DNA of 64,000 nucleotides from Mycobacterium scrofulaceum (GCF_001667885.1 NZ_LZJW01000060.1:62001-126000); one strand, 5' to 3'; shown: positions 17,131 through 26,259, numbered from the stretch's first letter. Program-made: numbers and translations. Notes: generated by a model not told the origin, from the letters alone.

Positions 17131-17874
17131 ATGGCCTTGCAGCTGACGGATGACCACGAACTGGCCGCGCGGTTGGCCACCGAGGCCGGGCGGCTGTTGC
17201 TCACGGTTCGGGACGAGTTCGCAGACGCGGAACCCAGCGAGCGGAAAGCCGCCGGCGACAAGCGATCCCACGATTTCCTGATGGCGGCGCTCGCGGACGA
17301 GCGGCCCGACGACGCGGTGCTGTCCGAGGAGGGCGTCGACAATCCGGTCCGGCTGCGCTCGGAGCGGGTGTGGATCGTCGATCCGCTGGACGGGACGCGG
17401 GAATTCTCCGAGCTCGGGCGCGACGACTGGGCCGTGCACGTGGCGCTGTGGGAGGCCGGTGAGCTCGTCGCCGGGGCGGTGGCGCTGCCGGCGCAAGGGG
17501 TCACCCTGGCCACCCCCGAGGTCGACTCGCCTCCCGCCGCGCCCGGTAAGCCCCGCATCGTGGTGTCGCGCACCCGGCCGCCCGCCATCGCCCTAACCGT
17601 CCGCGACGCGCTGGACGGGGTGCTGGTGGAAATGGGGTCGGCCGGCGCCAAGGTGGCTTCGCTCGTCCAGGGGTTGTCCGACGTGTACGTGCACGCCGGC
17701 GGCCAATTCGAATGGGACTCAGCGGCGCCGGTGGCCGTGGCCCGAGCGGCCGGCCTGCATACCTCCCGCATCGACGGCTCCGACCTCGCCTACAACCGGT
17801 CGGATCCCAAGCTGCCGGATCTGGTGGTCTGCCGGCCCGAGTTGGCGGAAGCCGTACTGGCCGTCACCCGCTGA
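17131..17874 (+). CDS. cysQ: CysQ-like 3'(2'),5'-bisphosphate nucleotidase
   Basis: The 247-residue inositol-monophosphatase-fold enzyme has metal ligands SEEG (about 65-68), WIVDPLDGTREF (about 81-92, Asp84 and Asp87) and the C-terminal signature EWDSAAPVAVARAAG. CysQ removes the 3'-phosphate from PAP/PAPS and so recycles the by-product of sulfation; related mycobacterial enzymes also have inositol and fructose-bisphosphate phosphatase activity. ATG 17131 is chosen because AAGGA lies five bases upstream; the much longer open frame upstream is antisense to the neighbouring gene. It is not next to the sulfite-reduction operon at 52-56 kb. Confidence 0.85.
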   Translation: MALQLTDDHELAARLATEAGRLLLTVRDEFADAEPSERKAAGDKRSHDFLMAALADERPDDAVLSEEGVDNPVRLRSERVWIVDPLDGTREFSELGRDDWAVHVALWEAGELVAGAVALPAQGVTLATPEVDSPPAAPGKPRIVVSRTRPPAIALTVRDALDGVLVEMGSAGAKVASLVQGLSDVYVHAGGQFEWDSAAPVAVARAAGLHTSRIDGSDLAYNRSDPKLPDLVVCRPELAEAVLAVTR

Positions 17875-18009
17875 CCGTGTGGCCGCCGCGGTTTCATCGC
17901 GACGACGTTGAAGCGCAATGCATTTCGCGTGCAAATGTGGCGAGATTGATGCCAGCGCAGGAAATACGAGTGATCGCACGGTGGCGTCGACCGCGACGTC
18001 CAGCGGCGG

Positions 18010-18915
18010 TCAGCGCAGCGCCTGCTGCCAGGACAGAATGCGTTCGGCCAGTTCGGGTCCGGAGTCTTCCTGGATGAAGTGACTGGCATTGATGCGGGCG
18101 TGCGGCTGACCCGCGGCGCCGGGGATGTGCTTGATCAGGGGACGGTCGGCCTGGCCGAGGATCGGATCGCGGGCCCCGAAAATGGCGAGGCAGGGTTTCT
18201 CCCATTGGCCCAGGGCCTTCCATGCGGCTCTGTTGGCCGGGACCGCCGGATCGTCGGGTGAGGTCGGCACCAACAGCGGGAAGGCGCGGGCACCGGCCTG
18301 ATACGTCTTGTCGGGAAACGGCGCGTCATACCCGGCCCGCACCCGGGCGGAAACGCGACGCACGGTCCCCACGGAGACAATGCGGCCGGCCGGCAGCACG
18401 GGGGAGTAGCGCGCGAACGCGCGCCAGGCGTAGAAGGCGGGTGGGGTACGTCGCTCCGCGGTCGGAAGGAAGCCGTTGGCCACCACGAGCCGCGCGATGC
18501 GGTCACCCTGTTCGGCGGCGATGCGCAGCCCGATCAACGATCCCCAGTCCTGCACGAACAGCGTCACGTCCCGGAGGTTCAGCCGCTCGAACCACGACGT
18601 CACCCATTCGACGTGCCGCTGGTAGGTGTAATCCTCGATCCGGCCCGGCTTGTCGGAGCGGCCGAAGCCGATCAGGTCGGGTGCAAGGACGCGGTTCCCG
18701 GCGTCGGCCAGCGGCTGGATCATCGTCCGATATAGGTAGCTCCAGGTGGGTTCCCCGTGCAGCAGCACGATCGGCGGCCCGTCGGCAGGGCCCTCGTCCA
18801 GAAAGTGCATGCGGAGCGGCTGGGTGTCGCTTGCCGCGACGTCAACGTAGTTCGCTACGAACGGATAGCCCTCGAGGTTTTCGAATCGGGAGTCCGGGGT
18901 TCGTAGCACATGCAT
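18010..18915 (-). CDS. dhmA: haloalkane dehalogenase
   Basis: The 301-residue alpha/beta hydrolase has the oxyanion/halide region HGEPTW (53-58), nucleophile Asp123 in VQDWGS with halide-binding Trp124, acid Asp250 in GARDPI and base His279 in NASHFIQED. These are the signatures of haloalkane dehalogenases (Asp nucleophile, not Ser), which hydrolyse C-halogen bonds. The length fits the M. avium DhmA/M. tuberculosis Rv2296 type. A GGAGGAG ribosome site precedes ATG 18915; the frame continues upstream, but that part is antisense to the DUF2652 gene. The physiological substrate is unknown. Confidence 0.88.
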   Translation of the reverse strand: MHVLRTPDSRFENLEGYPFVANYVDVAASDTQPLRMHFLDEGPADGPPIVLLHGEPTWSYLYRTMIQPLADAGNRVLAPDLIGFGRSDKPGRIEDYTYQRHVEWVTSWFERLNLRDVTLFVQDWGSLIGLRIAAEQGDRIARLVVANGFLPTAERRTPPAFYAWRAFARYSPVLPAGRIVSVGTVRRVSARVRAGYDAPFPDKTYQAGARAFPLLVPTSPDDPAVPANRAAWKALGQWEKPCLAIFGARDPILGQADRPLIKHIPGAAGQPHARINASHFIQEDSGPELAERILSWQQALR

Positions 18916-19029
18916 ATTCAGCTCCTCCGGTGGGCGGGCGCCCCTGCTAGCCTCTCGCGACAACGCGAGTTCGTCTAGTGGGAGATTTCGTTGGGCTGGA
19001 CGTCTTGTGGACATTAAACTGGCTTGCTC

Positions 19030-19758
19030 ATGGCGATTCGGCGCGCGGTCCTCCTCATCGCGGATATCGGCGGCTACACCCACTACATGCAGTGGAACCG
19101 GATGCACCTGGCCCACGCGCAGTTGACGGTGGCGGGCCTGCTGGAGTCGGTGATCGACGCTGGCAAAGGCCTGAAGCTGGCCAAGCTCGAGGGTGACGCC
19201 GCCTTCTTCTGGGCGCCCGACGGTGACGCCAAAGTGCTGGTGTGTGACCGGCTCTCCCGGATGCGGGAGGCGTTCATCGCGCGGCGGGAGCGCTTTAAGA
19301 AGGACCTCGCCTGCGAGTGTGCGAGTTGCGCGCAGTTGGACAATCTCTCGCTCAAATTCGTCGTCCATCAGGGTGAGGTGGCCGAACAGCGGGTGAAGCG
19401 CCACGTGGAACTCGCAGGCTTCGACGTCATCCTGGTGCATCGAATGCTGAAAAACATGGTCCCCGTGGTCGAATACGTCCTGATGACCGATCCAGTCGCG
19501 GAGTGCCTCGACGAGCCGATCCGCTCGCTGTGCACACCGCTGACCCACGTCTTCGACGACATCGGGGAAACCCCGACGCACTACATCGACCTCGCGGTCT
19601 CCCAGGTTTCCCTCGCGCAACCCGAGTCCAGCTTCTTTCGCCGGTTCGGGGCGACGATGAAGCTGGAGTTGAGCTCGCTGCCGTTCGTGCTCGGCTTCAA
19701 GGAGCCCGCCGACGGCTTCCGCAACCTGGGCCGCGGCGTCGAGGAGATTCCCGCCTAG
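19030..19758 (+). CDS. DUF2652 protein, degenerate class III cyclase-like domain
   Basis: The 242-residue protein from ATG 19030 starts with [13 protein letters not shown], which mirrors the first metal-Asp strand of class III nucleotide cyclases. [10 protein letters not shown] (about 55-64) mirrors the second metal-Asp strand with the purine-specifying Lys. In the later segment [12 protein letters not shown] the canonical V-N pair reads V-I, so the transition-state Asn appears lost although the Arg is kept. An internal ACECASCAQ motif has three Cys. It may be a cyclase relative with altered chemistry, or a non-catalytic nucleotide-binding domain. It is divergent from the dehalogenase and convergent with the aminotransferase. 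Confidence 0.72.
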   Translation: MAIRRAVLLIADIGGYTHYMQWNRMHLAHAQLTVAGLLESVIDAGKGLKLAKLEGDAAFFWAPDGDAKVLVCDRLSRMREAFIARRERFKKDLACECASCAQLDNLSLKFVVHQGEVAEQRVKRHVELAGFDVILVHRMLKNMVPVVEYVLMTDPVAECLDEPIRSLCTPLTHVFDDIGETPTHYIDLAVSQVSLAQPESSFFRRFGATMKLELSSLPFVLGFKEPADGFRNLGRGVEEIPA

Positions 19759-20954
19759 CGGGCGTCGCCGAGGGCCCGGCCCATCCGCGACACGGCCTCG
19801 GTGAGGATTGCCGGCGAGGTCGCAAAGTTCAATCTGACATGGCCGGCGCCGCCGGTTCCGAAGACGTGGCCGGAACTGAGCGCTACCCGAGCGTGGTCGA
19901 GGAACCACCGGGCGGGCCCGGACAGGTCGGCGACCACCGCCAGTCCCACGGCCGCCTCTTCGGCGAATCCCAGCTCGCGACAGTCCAGCCAGGCGAGGTA
20001 AGTCCCTTGCGGCCACTGATATTTCACGCCCGGTAGGTGCTCGGCGACCAGATCACCGAGCAGCGTTCGGTTTTGGTCGAGGCCGCGCAGCAGTGCGTCG
20101 AGCCAACCGCCGCCGGTTCGGAATGCTTCGGCATGGGCGATGACGCCGAAGTGGCTCGGTCCGTGGCTGACCTCCTCGGGCATGCGGTGCAGGTCGGCGA
20201 CGGCCTCCGGTCCGGCGATGGCGAGCGCCGCCTTGAGGCCGGACAGGTTCCAGGCTTTGGAGGCGGATGTCAGGGCGAAGGCGTTCTCCGCTCCGGGCAC
20301 CGTCAGATATGGCGTGAAGCGTGCGCCGGGCAAGACAACGGGCGCGTGAATCTCGTCCGACACCACCCGGACATCGAACCGGCGGGCCAGCTCGGCGACG
20401 GCGCCGAGTTCCTCGGCCGTGTGCACCGTCCCGGTGGGGTTGTGCGGATTGCACAGCAGGTACGCGGCTTTGCCGCCTTCCGCACGGGCTCGCGTGAAGG
20501 CTTCCGCCAAGGCGTCCAGATCGATTCGCCCGTCCGCGGCCAGCGGCGCCTCGATGATCCGGCGGCCGTCGTGCGACACGAACGCGTAGAAGGGCGCATA
20601 TACCGGCGGGTTGACGATCACGGCATCGCCCCGGTCGGTGACCAAGCGCAGCACCTCAACGGCGCCGAGCATGACGTCCGGGACGATCGCCGTGCGGGGG
20701 ACCTGAAGGTCATGCCATTGCCAACGGCGCGAGGCGAATTCACTCACCGCTTCGGCGAAGGCGGTGCCGGACGGGTACCCGGTGTCACCGATGTCGATGG
20801 CCCGCCGAAGGGCGTCGGCCACCGTCGGGGCCAGGTTGACGTCCATCTCGGCAACCCACAGCGGGAGCACGTCGTCCGGGTGTGCGCGCCACTTCATGCT
20901 GGTGCGCAACCGGAGCTGTTGCAGCGTGAGTTCCTCGAGTGGGTTAAACGTCAC
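19755..20954 (-). CDS. MalY/PatB-type PLP-dependent C-S lyase/aminotransferase
   Basis: The 399-residue fold-type I PLP enzyme has LPLWVAEMD near the N-terminus (about 30-38, a MalY/PatB hallmark), [18 protein letters not shown] (about 169-175), SDEIHAPV (about 199-206) and the Schiff-base lysine in [13 protein letters not shown] (about 229-241). MalY/PatB enzymes cleave cystathionine and related C-S bonds. It lies nine bases after the DHDPR-like reductase and is probably in the same operon. Its end overlaps the DUF2652 stop by four bases, convergently. Confidence 0.85.
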   Translation of the reverse strand: MTFNPLEELTLQQLRLRTSMKWRAHPDDVLPLWVAEMDVNLAPTVADALRRAIDIGDTGYPSGTAFAEAVSEFASRRWQWHDLQVPRTAIVPDVMLGAVEVLRLVTDRGDAVIVNPPVYAPFYAFVSHDGRRIIEAPLAADGRIDLDALAEAFTRARAEGGKAAYLLCNPHNPTGTVHTAEELGAVAELARRFDVRVVSDEIHAPVVLPGARFTPYLTVPGAENAFALTSASKAWNLSGLKAALAIAGPEAVADLHRMPEEVSHGPSHFGVIAHAEAFRTGGGWLDALLRGLDQNRTLLGDLVAEHLPGVKYQWPQGTYLAWLDCRELGFAEEAAVGLAVVADLSGPARWFLDHARVALSSGHVFGTGGAGHVRLNFATSPAILTEAVSRMGRALGDAR

Positions 20955-20963
20955 TCGGGCAGA

Positions 20964-22058
20964 CTAGGTGGCGAACGCGTGCTTTGGAATCGTCAGGGGC
21001 AGGTCGATCGAACTCATCAGCCCGGGTTCGGCGGCAACGACATACGGGACGGCGTTGACCACGCGCATCGCGGTGGCGACCATCGCACCGGCGCCGGAAG
21101 TCATCCCCGCCACCCCGGCCTTACGCGGGTCCTTGAGCGTCGCCGCCATCGTGCAGTCGATGTCGGGGTCGCCGCTGATCATCACCCGGTAAGACAGATC
21201 GCCGATCCCGGTCGGCCAGTCCGGGGCCACGTCATGGGCCAGCCGGGTGATGTGCTCGATGACGATGGCTTCGCGGCCGTCGACCACCCCGATCGCCCGC
21301 ATGCGCAGCGCACCGCACGTCCCCGCCTCGACGGTGCCCATGGCGACCTCCAGTGTCCGGTTTGTGACCGCGCGGTCGAAATATTCGCGGACCTCTTGGA
21401 TTTCGACACCGAGTGCGTCGGCGACCAACCGGAGTTGGCCCTGCCATTCGCCGGCGATCGCCCCCGGAAAGCCGATCCACGGCTGGTAGTCGAGCGACCG
21501 GCCGAATCCCAATGCGTCACTCATGATGTCGGGGACGCCGTAGTCGTCGTACAGGCCGATCTCGAACGCGTGGATCTTTTCGATGGACGACGACTGGGTG
21601 GACAACACCAGCGGCAGGTAATCGGCGGCGAAGCCGGGCTCGATCCCCGACGCGTAGAGCGAGACCTGGCCTTGCTTGGCGGCGGCGACGAGCTGGTCGC
21701 GCCATTCCGCGGGCTCGTAGGCGTGCGGGTTGACCAGCCGGGTGGTGCTGGTCGTGACGACGTTGATGCCGGACTCGAGCAGCCGGACGTAGTCGGGGAC
21801 GGCCAGCGCGTCGCGCTCCGGGCCGCTGGCGGCGTAGATGACGCAGTCGGGCTTCAGCGCGATCAGTGCGTCCGCATCGGTGGTGGCGGCCAGACCGATC
21901 GGCTCGCCGTTGGCGAGTTCGCCGGCGTCCCTGCCGTCCTTCTCCGGCGAATGCACCCACACACCGACGAGTTCCAGATTCGGGCGACGCTGGACGGTGC
22001 GGATGGCGATCGAGCCGATGCCGCCCGTCGCCCACACCACCACGCGGTGAGTAGTCAT
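20964..22058 (-). CDS. dihydrodipicolinate reductase-like NAD(P)-dependent oxidoreductase
   Basis: The 364-residue protein has an N-terminal Rossmann motif VVVWATGGIGSIAIRTV (about 6-22) and the DHDPR-N-like segments DALIALKPDCVIYAA and SGINVVTTSTTRLVNP. A long C-terminal domain is typical of the amine-dehydrogenase-like group rather than true DapB (about 245 aa). Family members act as NAD(P)H-dependent imine or amine oxidoreductases; mycobacteria carry several next to P450 and lipid-degradation genes. It heads a minus-strand operon with the MalY-like enzyme. A TetR-type operator lies 127 bp upstream. Confidence 0.78.
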   Translation of the reverse strand: MTTHRVVVWATGGIGSIAIRTVQRRPNLELVGVWVHSPEKDGRDAGELANGEPIGLAATTDADALIALKPDCVIYAASGPERDALAVPDYVRLLESGINVVTTSTTRLVNPHAYEPAEWRDQLVAAAKQGQVSLYASGIEPGFAADYLPLVLSTQSSSIEKIHAFEIGLYDDYGVPDIMSDALGFGRSLDYQPWIGFPGAIAGEWQGQLRLVADALGVEIQEVREYFDRAVTNRTLEVAMGTVEAGTCGALRMRAIGVVDGREAIVIEHITRLAHDVAPDWPTGIGDLSYRVMISGDPDIDCTMAATLKDPRKAGVAGMTSGAGAMVATAMRVVNAVPYVVAAEPGLMSSIDLPLTIPKHAFAT

Positions 22059-22400
22059 CTCGTCCTCCTCGGGTGGCGTGCGTGATGAAAGCTGGCGCGG
22101 CCGTTGCCCTTACGACCGCAGGTAGCCCGGTAATGCCCAACGTCCGATTCGGAAGCTAACAGCGCGCGGCCGCGCGGTCAAGGGTTTAAGAGAGCGCGCA
22201 CTATCTTAAAGAACAAATCTTAGGTAACGCTGGACGATGTGAGGACCGACCGGCCTTCGGTGCGTCGTCACGCGATTCCGTATGTCGTCGACGCCCCGGG
22301 CCGGCCGAGCTCGCCGGACATCCCGACGACGCTGCGGCTTTACGCCTTCGACTGAACGTGTAACGTGCAGCGCAGAGATTAGGCCTCCTAGGAGTCTGTC
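22059..22400. other. 342-bp divergent intergenic region
   Basis: The gap separates the DHDPR-like gene (minus) and the LLM gene (plus). It contains the operator at 22185-22210, an AT-rich tract 22200-22220 and, close to 22390, an AGGAG ribosome site for the plus-strand gene. I see no convincing gene, tRNA or riboswitch in it. Confidence 0.6.
22185..22210. promoter_or_regulatory. candidate TetR operator, site 1
   Basis: The imperfect palindrome starts TTTAAGAGAG and ends CACTATCTTAAA around a GCG centre. Its right half GC-N-CACTATC-N-TAAA matches the site at 24332-24356 next to the TetR gene. It is placed to control both the DHDPR-like/MalY operon and the LLM gene at 22401. Confidence 0.6.
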
Positions 22401-23375
22401 GTGTACACACTGCGCTTCGACATGCGTGATCCCGAATGGGCCGCGCCGCCAACCGATCTGTACGCCGCGGTGCCGGAAATGTGCGCCTGGGCCGAGGAAC
22501 ACGGCGGTCTGGCCGCCGTGCTCTGTGAGCACCACGGGTCCGAGGACGGCTACCTGCCGTCACCGCTTCTGCTGGCCTCGGCGGTGGCCGCTCGAACGCA
22601 GCGCCTGGCCCTGAGCCTGATCCTGATTCTCCCGTTCTACGAAACCGTGCGTCTCGCCGAAGACATGGCGGTCCTCGACATCATCAGCAACGGGCGGGCG
22701 TCCTACATCCTGGCTTTGGGCTACCGCCCAGAGGAGTTCGAGCACTTCGGTGTGCCGATGAAGACGCGCGGCCGCCTCTGCGACGAGAAACTCGCGCTGT
22801 TACGGCGACTGCTTGCCGGTGAAACCGTCGTCGAAAACGGACGGCGGATCACCGTCACACCGCGCGCGCTGACGCCCGGCGGGCCGGGACTGATGTGGGG
22901 CGGAGGCACGTTGGCGGCGGCGCGCCGGGCCGGCAGGTACGGCCTGGGCATGCTGGGCAACGCCAACGCACCGGGCATGCAGGAGGCCTACGAGGAAGCC
23001 TGCCGCGAGCACGGCCATCAGCCCGGGCCCACCTTCTTCCCCGACCGCAACACGCCCTCGGTCGTCTTCGTCGCCGACGACGTGGACCAGGCGTGGAAGG
23101 AGATCGGCGAGCACCTGCTCCATGACGTGCGCACCTATGCCGCGTGGAATCCCGGTGACGAGACGACGGCCGGCTTCAGCCACGTCAACACGGTGGATGA
23201 GTTACGTGCGAGCGGGACGTCGCACGTGATTATCTCTGTGCCCGAGGCGGTCTCGCGGGTCCGCGCCGGCCAGGTGCTCAACCTGTCGCCGCTATGCGGC
23301 GGGCTGCCACCGGACATCGCGTGGCGGTATCTCAAGCGCGTGGGCGAGGTTGTGCTGCCGCAGGCTCTCGGGTGA
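22401..23375 (+). CDS. LLM class flavin/F420-dependent oxidoreductase
   Basis: The 324-residue luciferase-like protein starts at GTG 22401 with AGGAG seven bases upstream. It has CEHHGSEDGYLPSPLLLASAVAART (about 43-67), the barrel motif ETVRLAEDMAVLDIISNGR (about 81-99) and LALGYRPEEFEHFGVPMKTRG (about 104-124), the latter a classic bacterial luciferase/monooxygenase signature. It therefore more resembles the FMN monooxygenase or F420-oxidoreductase branch with the GYRPEEF loop. It is monocistronic, divergent from the DHDPR-like gene and convergent with the AveC-like gene. The shared operator places it in the 20-26 kb TetR regulon. Confidence 0.85.
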   Translation: MYTLRFDMRDPEWAAPPTDLYAAVPEMCAWAEEHGGLAAVLCEHHGSEDGYLPSPLLLASAVAARTQRLALSLILILPFYETVRLAEDMAVLDIISNGRASYILALGYRPEEFEHFGVPMKTRGRLCDEKLALLRRLLAGETVVENGRRITVTPRALTPGGPGLMWGGGTLAAARRAGRYGLGMLGNANAPGMQEAYEEACREHGHQPGPTFFPDRNTPSVVFVADDVDQAWKEIGEHLLHDVRTYAAWNPGDETTAGFSHVNTVDELRASGTSHVIISVPEAVSRVRAGQVLNLSPLCGGLPPDIAWRYLKRVGEVVLPQALG

Positions 23376-23411
23376 CTTCGCCGAGCCGCATCCGAACGCC
23401 GAGTTGCGGCC

Positions 23412-24197
23412 CTACTCGGGTTGGTTCGGCACGCCCGGAAACAACTGCTCCGCCGGGCCCGCGGTCACCCAGCCGCCCAGCTTCGTCACCAGGTGCGGCG
23501 CGAAAACCGCGCCATAGAGCACGTTTCCGACGACGACCACCGCGGCGACGGACAGCATCGCCGAGCCGAGGCGGCTCTTCGACCTATGGTCGGCCCACAT
23601 TTCGATGACGTTTCGTCCTTGCGGGTCGGTGCGGCCGAGCAGGTAAGTGAACACCATCATCTGGATGGCCATCGCGAGGGAGTCATAGAGCGGGTACTGA
23701 TGCACCGTCCCCTCGCGGATGGCCAGCCCCGGAATCACCCGCCCGTAATAGAACACGCCGAGCTTGGCGCCCAGGAACCCGTTGAAGAAGAGCGCCCAGC
23801 AGAAGCCGACGACGAGGCCGACCACCAAAAGCGTTGGCGGCCTTCGCCAGCCGAAGCGTGCGCTCAACCATCGCCCGAGCGCGGTGCCCGTCACCGCCGG
23901 CAGCACGAAGTAGGAGATGTAGCCGATGGGAACGAACAGCGGCAGCCCACCCCACGTCACGTTCAGCGGCCACCAGGATGGCATGCGGGGGATGGCCGGC
24001 GGGAACTGTGCGTACATCGCCCAGTCGTAGGGCGCCTCGATCCACGAGAACGATATCGCCGAGATGCACAGCAGCAGGAGCGGGTGCAGACGGCGCTGAC
24101 GAACGCTCAGGAACGCGCCCAGGGCGGTGAAGCCGATGCCCCCGACGAGCGCGAAGTCGCTGGCCGCCTGCATCACGGGCGTCATCTGGGAGCTCAC
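23412..24197 (-). CDS. AveC-like (spirocyclase AveC family) membrane protein
   Basis: The 261-residue protein has six or seven membrane helices. Conserved polar residues lie in the family pattern: ISFSWIEAPYDWAMYAQF (about 47-64), PSWWPLNVTWGGLPLFVPIGYI, and FYYGRVIPGLAIREGTVHQYPLYDS. This matches mycobacterial relatives of Streptomyces AveC, an enzyme affecting spiroketal formation in avermectin synthesis. The reaction in mycobacteria is unknown. Start GTG 24197 overlaps the TGA of a 36-codon ORF (GTGA), indicating translational coupling. It is co-regulated with the divergent TetR-P450 operon. Confidence 0.72.
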   Translation of the reverse strand: MSSQMTPVMQAASDFALVGGIGFTALGAFLSVRQRRLHPLLLLCISAISFSWIEAPYDWAMYAQFPPAIPRMPSWWPLNVTWGGLPLFVPIGYISYFVLPAVTGTALGRWLSARFGWRRPPTLLVVGLVVGFCWALFFNGFLGAKLGVFYYGRVIPGLAIREGTVHQYPLYDSLAMAIQMMVFTYLLGRTDPQGRNVIEMWADHRSKSRLGSAMLSVAAVVVVGNVLYGAVFAPHLVTKLGGWVTAGPAEQLFPGVPNQPE

Positions 24198-24304
24198 CGG
24201 CCGTTCCCCGGGGTCCGGCGCGCCTGCGGGTCAAAGCGCAGCACCAGCCCGAAGATTAGGACGATCAACCCGAACAGGGTGCCCAGCATGATGACAGCGC
24301 CCAC
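24194..24304 (-). CDS. 36-residue single-span membrane micropeptide
   Basis: A short ORF from GTG 24304 encodes 36 residues with one hydrophobic span (about 2-22, AVIMLGTLFGLIVLIFGLVL), then the basic tail RFDPQARRTPGNGR. Its stop TGA overlaps the GTG of the AveC-like gene by four bases, the spacing used in the other coupled pairs here. A single membrane helix plus positive-inside tail suggests a small accessory subunit for the AveC-like protein. Composition and coupling support translation; there is no direct proof. Confidence 0.6.
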   Translation of the reverse strand: MGAVIMLGTLFGLIVLIFGLVLRFDPQARRTPGNGR

Positions 24305-24331
24305 GGTCGCACACCTTTCGCCCCTCGACTC

Positions 24332-24356
24332 TTTAGATAGTGCACACTATCCTAAA
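24332..24356. promoter_or_regulatory. candidate TetR operator, site 2
   Basis: Perfect arms GATAGTG and CACTATC around CA lie inside the wider palindrome that starts TTTA and ends CTAAA. It lies between the micropeptide/AveC-like operon (minus) and the TetR-P450 operon (plus), 31 bp before the TetR start. It is related to the site at 22185-22210. Confidence 0.72.
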
Positions 24357-24387
24357 GTCAGTCAACCATCCGGATAGGAGCCGAACC

Positions 24388-25041
24388 GTGCCCCAGCGGC
24401 CACCCACGAAGCGCGGTCCGCCGGCGGCGGCGTCGCGTCGCCCCCGCGGCGCTCCGCGGGGGCTGCTGCTCGACGCGGCGCGGGCCCGTTTCGCCCGCCA
24501 GGACTACCGCAGCACGACGACACGTGAAATCGCCCAGGCCGCAGGCGTTACCGAGCACCTGCTGTTCCGCCACTTCGGTTCGAAGGCGGCCCTGTTCCGC
24601 GAGGCCCTGGTGCTGCCCTTCACGACCTTCGTCGACGAGTTCGGCCGGACCTGGCAGTCGGTGATCCCGGAGGAGACCGACGAGAAGGAGCTGGCGCGAC
24701 ACTTCGTCGGGCAGCTCTACGACGTGTTCGTCGAACACCAGGGTCTCCTGTTGACGCTGATGGCGTCGGAGGCGCTGAGCGAGGAGGAGAAGGCCGACGC
24801 CGGCATCGCGGAGATCAGGGAGGCGATCAGGGCGCTCGGTCAGATCAGCGCGGAGGGCATGCACCTGCGGGGGCTGCGGTCGGACCATCCCGACCTGCCC
24901 GCTCACTCGACGGTGGCGATGATCGCCGGCATGGCCGCGTTGCGCTCCACCTATTTCGGCACCAGACCGCCGTCGCGAGAGGTCATCGTCGAAGAGCTGG
25001 TCCAGGCAATCCTGCACGGCTTCCTGCACCGAAACGACTGA
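24388..25041 (+). CDS. TetR/AcrR family transcriptional regulator
   Basis: The 217-residue regulator starts at GTG 24388 with AGGAG eight bases upstream; the frame runs back to 24340 but would cross the operator. A basic Pro/Arg-rich N-terminus precedes the HTH: TTREIAQAAGVTEHLLFRHFGSKAALFREAL (about 48-78). The C-terminal ligand domain is helical. It is followed 15 bp later by the P450 gene, so the two are co-transcribed. The palindrome at 24332 would allow autoregulation and control of the divergent AveC-like operon. Confidence 0.9.
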   Translation: MPQRPPTKRGPPAAASRRPRGAPRGLLLDAARARFARQDYRSTTTREIAQAAGVTEHLLFRHFGSKAALFREALVLPFTTFVDEFGRTWQSVIPEETDEKELARHFVGQLYDVFVEHQGLLLTLMASEALSEEEKADAGIAEIREAIRALGQISAEGMHLRGLRSDHPDLPAHSTVAMIAGMAALRSTYFGTRPPSREVIVEELVQAILHGFLHRND

Positions 25042-25056
25042 GCGAAGGGATCCAAA

Positions 25057-26259
25057 ATGTCAGGTACCAGCGTGGTCGACTTGTACTACGACCCGTTCGA
25101 CTCCGGCATCGACGACAACCCGTACCCGGTGTGGAAGCGCATGCGCGACGAAGCGCCGCTCTACTACAACGAGAAGTACAACTTCTACGCGCTCAGTCGC
25201 TACGAGGACGTGGCGCGCGAATTGCCGAACTGGCAGACCTACCGCTCCGGTCGCGGGACCACGGCCGACATCCTGTTCGCCAATATCGAAGTGCCACCGG
25301 GGATTCTGCTGTTCGAGGATCCTCCGCTGCACGACCTGCACCGCCGCCTGCTGTCTCGGGTATTCACGCCGCGCCGCATGCTGGCCGTCGAGGACCTGGT
25401 GCGCGGCTTCTGCGTCCGGGAGCTGGATCCATTGGTGGGCGCCGGCGGGTTCGATTTCATCGCCGATCTCGGGGCGATGATGCCGATGCGCACCATCGGG
25501 TACCTGTTGGGCATTCCCGAACAGGATCAGGAAAAGATCCGCGATCGCGGTGGGGCGTACATCGAGTTGTCCGAGGAGCGCGACCCCGCCGCGGTGAATG
25601 CGAAGCTGTTCGAGGAGAGCATCGTCGTGTTCGCCGAGTACATCGAGTGGCGGGCCGATCACCCGTCCGATGACCTGATGACCGACCTGCTGCGGGCCGA
25701 GATCGACGAACCCGATGGCACGCGACGGCGCTTGTCGCGGACCGAGGTGCTGGCCTACACCGCCATGATCGCCGGCGCCGGGAACGAGACCACCGCGCGG
25801 CTGATCGGTTACATGGGGCAGCTGTTGTCGGATCATCCGGATCAGCGCCGCGAACTCGTGGCGAACGCGTCGCTGATCCCCGGCGCCGTCGAGGAGACCC
25901 TGCGTTACGAGCCGCCGTCCCCGGTGCAGGCCCGGTATGTCGCCCAGGATGCCGAGCTCTACGGCACCGTCGTGCCCGAAGGCTCATACATGTTGCTGCT
26001 CAACGGTTCCGCCAATCGCGACGATAGACATTTCGACGACCCGGACCGCTACGACATCCACCGCCAGGGTGGCCACCTGAGTTTCGGCCAGGGCCTGCAC
26101 TTCTGCCTCGGCTCCGCGCTGGCCCGGATGGAGGGCCGGGTGGCCCTGGAAGAGGTGCTCAAGCGTTGGCCGGACTGGGAGGTCGACTACGGCAACGCCC
26201 AGCGGGCGCACACCGCGAGCGTGCGCGGCTGGGCTCGCCTACCCGTCGTCACGGGCTAG
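25057..26259 (+). CDS. cytochrome P450
   Basis: The 400-residue bacterial P450 has I-helix AGAGNETT (about 239-246), EETLRYEPP with the ExxR pair (about 283-291), and heme motif FGQGLHFCLGSALAR with thiolate Cys350. The soluble class I layout needs a ferredoxin and reductase, neither of which is adjacent. It would hydroxylate or oxidise a small hydrophobic molecule. It lies 15 bp after the TetR gene in one operon. With the AveC-like, LLM and DHDPR-like genes it suggests a small lipid or polyketide-type modification set. Confidence 0.93.
   Translation: MSGTSVVDLYYDPFDSGIDDNPYPVWKRMRDEAPLYYNEKYNFYALSRYEDVARELPNWQTYRSGRGTTADILFANIEVPPGILLFEDPPLHDLHRRLLSRVFTPRRMLAVEDLVRGFCVRELDPLVGAGGFDFIADLGAMMPMRTIGYLLGIPEQDQEKIRDRGGAYIELSEERDPAAVNAKLFEESIVVFAEYIEWRADHPSDDLMTDLLRAEIDEPDGTRRRLSRTEVLAYTAMIAGAGNETTARLIGYMGQLLSDHPDQRRELVANASLIPGAVEETLRYEPPSPVQARYVAQDAELYGTVVPEGSYMLLLNGSANRDDRHFDDPDRYDIHRQGGHLSFGQGLHFCLGSALARMEGRVALEEVLKRWPDWEVDYGNAQRAHTASVRGWARLPVVTG

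Noticed and set aside
18916-20016. A 5' extension of the dehalogenase reading frame
   Set aside because: It is antisense to the DUF2652 gene; the ATG at 18915 has its own GGAGGAG site and gives the normal length of 301 residues.
20037-22085. A 682-codon open frame on the plus strand opposite the MalY-like and DHDPR-like genes
   Set aside because: It mirrors high-GC codon bias of the two minus-strand genes, has Gly/Arg/Asp-rich composition without domains, and crosses the junction of the two real genes.
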